Virus record (IMG/VR): IMGVR_UViG_3300010371_000122
Span: 1 to 21,042 of that record
Strand: one strand, 5' to 3'
DNA: 21,042 nt
Source of the DNA: a virus
Below the pieces are notes generated by a model. The model saw only the letters and a program-made list of their open reading frames with translations. It was not told the DNA's origin and ran no database searches. The position numbers and the translations under genes are program-made. Of the stretch, positions 20,703 through 21,042 are shown in pieces; position 1 is the first letter of the stretch, and every line of letters begins with the position of its first letter.

Positions 20703-20888
20703 ATGGAAAATCTAGGCGTCTTTAACTATGACCACGTCCACAAAGTTTTTGTCGATGAGCATGGGCAAGTAGCAATTCTTCTCGTTGCAGGGGACGGAGA
20801 TCAGATGACTTTGCGACTATCTCGCACGGCTGCTGGCAGGTTGACCCAACTACTACTGGAACTTCCGGCCACGGATCAACCGAAATAA
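20703..20888 (+). CDS. Unknown small protein (61 aa)
   Basis: MENLGVFNYDHVHKVFVDEH begins a compact alpha/beta sequence, followed by QVAILLVAGDGDQMTLRLSR and a helix AAGRLTQLLLELP. It sits 18 bases after the lipoprotein stop. SD is weak (GGGA). Overlaps a minus-strand frame with a good SD (20722-20990). Confidence 0.62.
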   Translation: MENLGVFNYDHVHKVFVDEHGQVAILLVAGDGDQMTLRLSRTAAGRLTQLLLELPATDQPK

Positions 20889-20988
20889 TCTTCTGCCCAG
20901 TCTCCATGTGCTTTTGCAGCGACTTTCTGCTCCATTCTTTGTAAGCAGAATCTACCGCCTTAGCCCAGTCTTCAACGCATTTACACAC
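20722..20988 (-). CDS. Possible convergent small protein (88 aa)
   Basis: A GTG start near 20988 follows a perfect SD (AGGAG, then ACTGG). The first 35 residues, CVEDWAKAVDSAYKEWSRKS onward, read like a real helical protein. The second half is antisense to the 61-aa gene and less convincing (SSDLRPLQREELLLAHAHRQ). Either both genes are real or this one has a shorter real extent. Confidence 0.4.
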   Translation of the reverse strand: MCKCVEDWAKAVDSAYKEWSRKSLQKHMETGQKIISVDPWPEVPVVVGSTCQQPCEIVAKSSDLRPLQREELLLAHAHRQKLCGRGHS

Positions 20989-21042
20989 CCAGTCTCCTAA
21001 AACTCATTTATCCTGCATTTCTCAAGTACATAGTTCCGAAAA

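Overview
The window is a piece of a tailed double-stranded DNA phage or prophage with a podovirus-type virion module. From about 19.85 kb down to base 1 nearly every gene lies on the minus strand, so transcription runs right to left. The hallmark set is a large terminase, a portal, an acidic scaffold, an N4-gp56-type major capsid protein, a head-tail adaptor, a P22-gp10/T7-gp12-like hub or nozzle protein, and then long Gln/Asn/Ala-rich proteins in the position of ejection proteins. No rRNA, tRNA, CRISPR array, insertion sequence or integrase is visible. The host is not named by any gene. Shine-Dalgarno starts, rho-independent terminators, a lipobox lipoprotein and an E. coli-type LexA box point to a proteobacterium, possibly beta or gamma (inference).

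Layout, right to left. 19.85-16.4 kb: small overlapping genes. These include a 92-aa beta-rich protein, a 58-aa helical protein, a 20-aa hydrophobic peptide, a 275-aa fibre-like protein, coiled-coil microproteins, three zinc-ribbon microproteins and a probable small terminase (119 aa). 16.4-15.94 kb: a non-coding control region with a near-consensus SOS box over a minus-strand -10, a perfect AT-rich palindrome, a GC-rich hairpin and another stem-loop. 15.94-15.38 kb: three small genes, two of them very basic, ending in two tandem terminators. 15.29-9.94 kb: a duplicated beta-domain protein, a 26-aa zinc-knuckle ORF, TerL, a 65-aa protein, the portal and two small beta-rich proteins, then a terminator. 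9.80-7.65 kb: scaffold and capsid, each followed by a terminator; the scaffold is preceded by three hairpins with identical loops and covarying stems. 7.6-4.3 kb: two accessory proteins, the adaptor and the hub protein. 4.3-3.3 kb: a cupin and a 2-oxoglutarate/Fe(II) oxygenase. 3.3-0 kb: three structural or ejection-type proteins, the last cut by the window edge.

At the right end (20.03-20.89 kb) the direction switches. A short plus-strand set encodes a hydrophilic 75-aa protein, a Lys-rich 44-aa protein, a 51-aa lipoprotein and a 61-aa protein. It partly overlaps minus-strand reading frames that may be real.

Genes are tightly packed: seven junctions use TAATG stop/start overlaps and four use ATGA. 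This suggests translational coupling within long transcripts, with intergenic terminators setting relative amounts. The most unusual items are the oxygenase/cupin pair inside the virion module, the triple hairpin before the scaffold, the SOS-type promoter region, and several coupled microgenes shorter than 60 codons.
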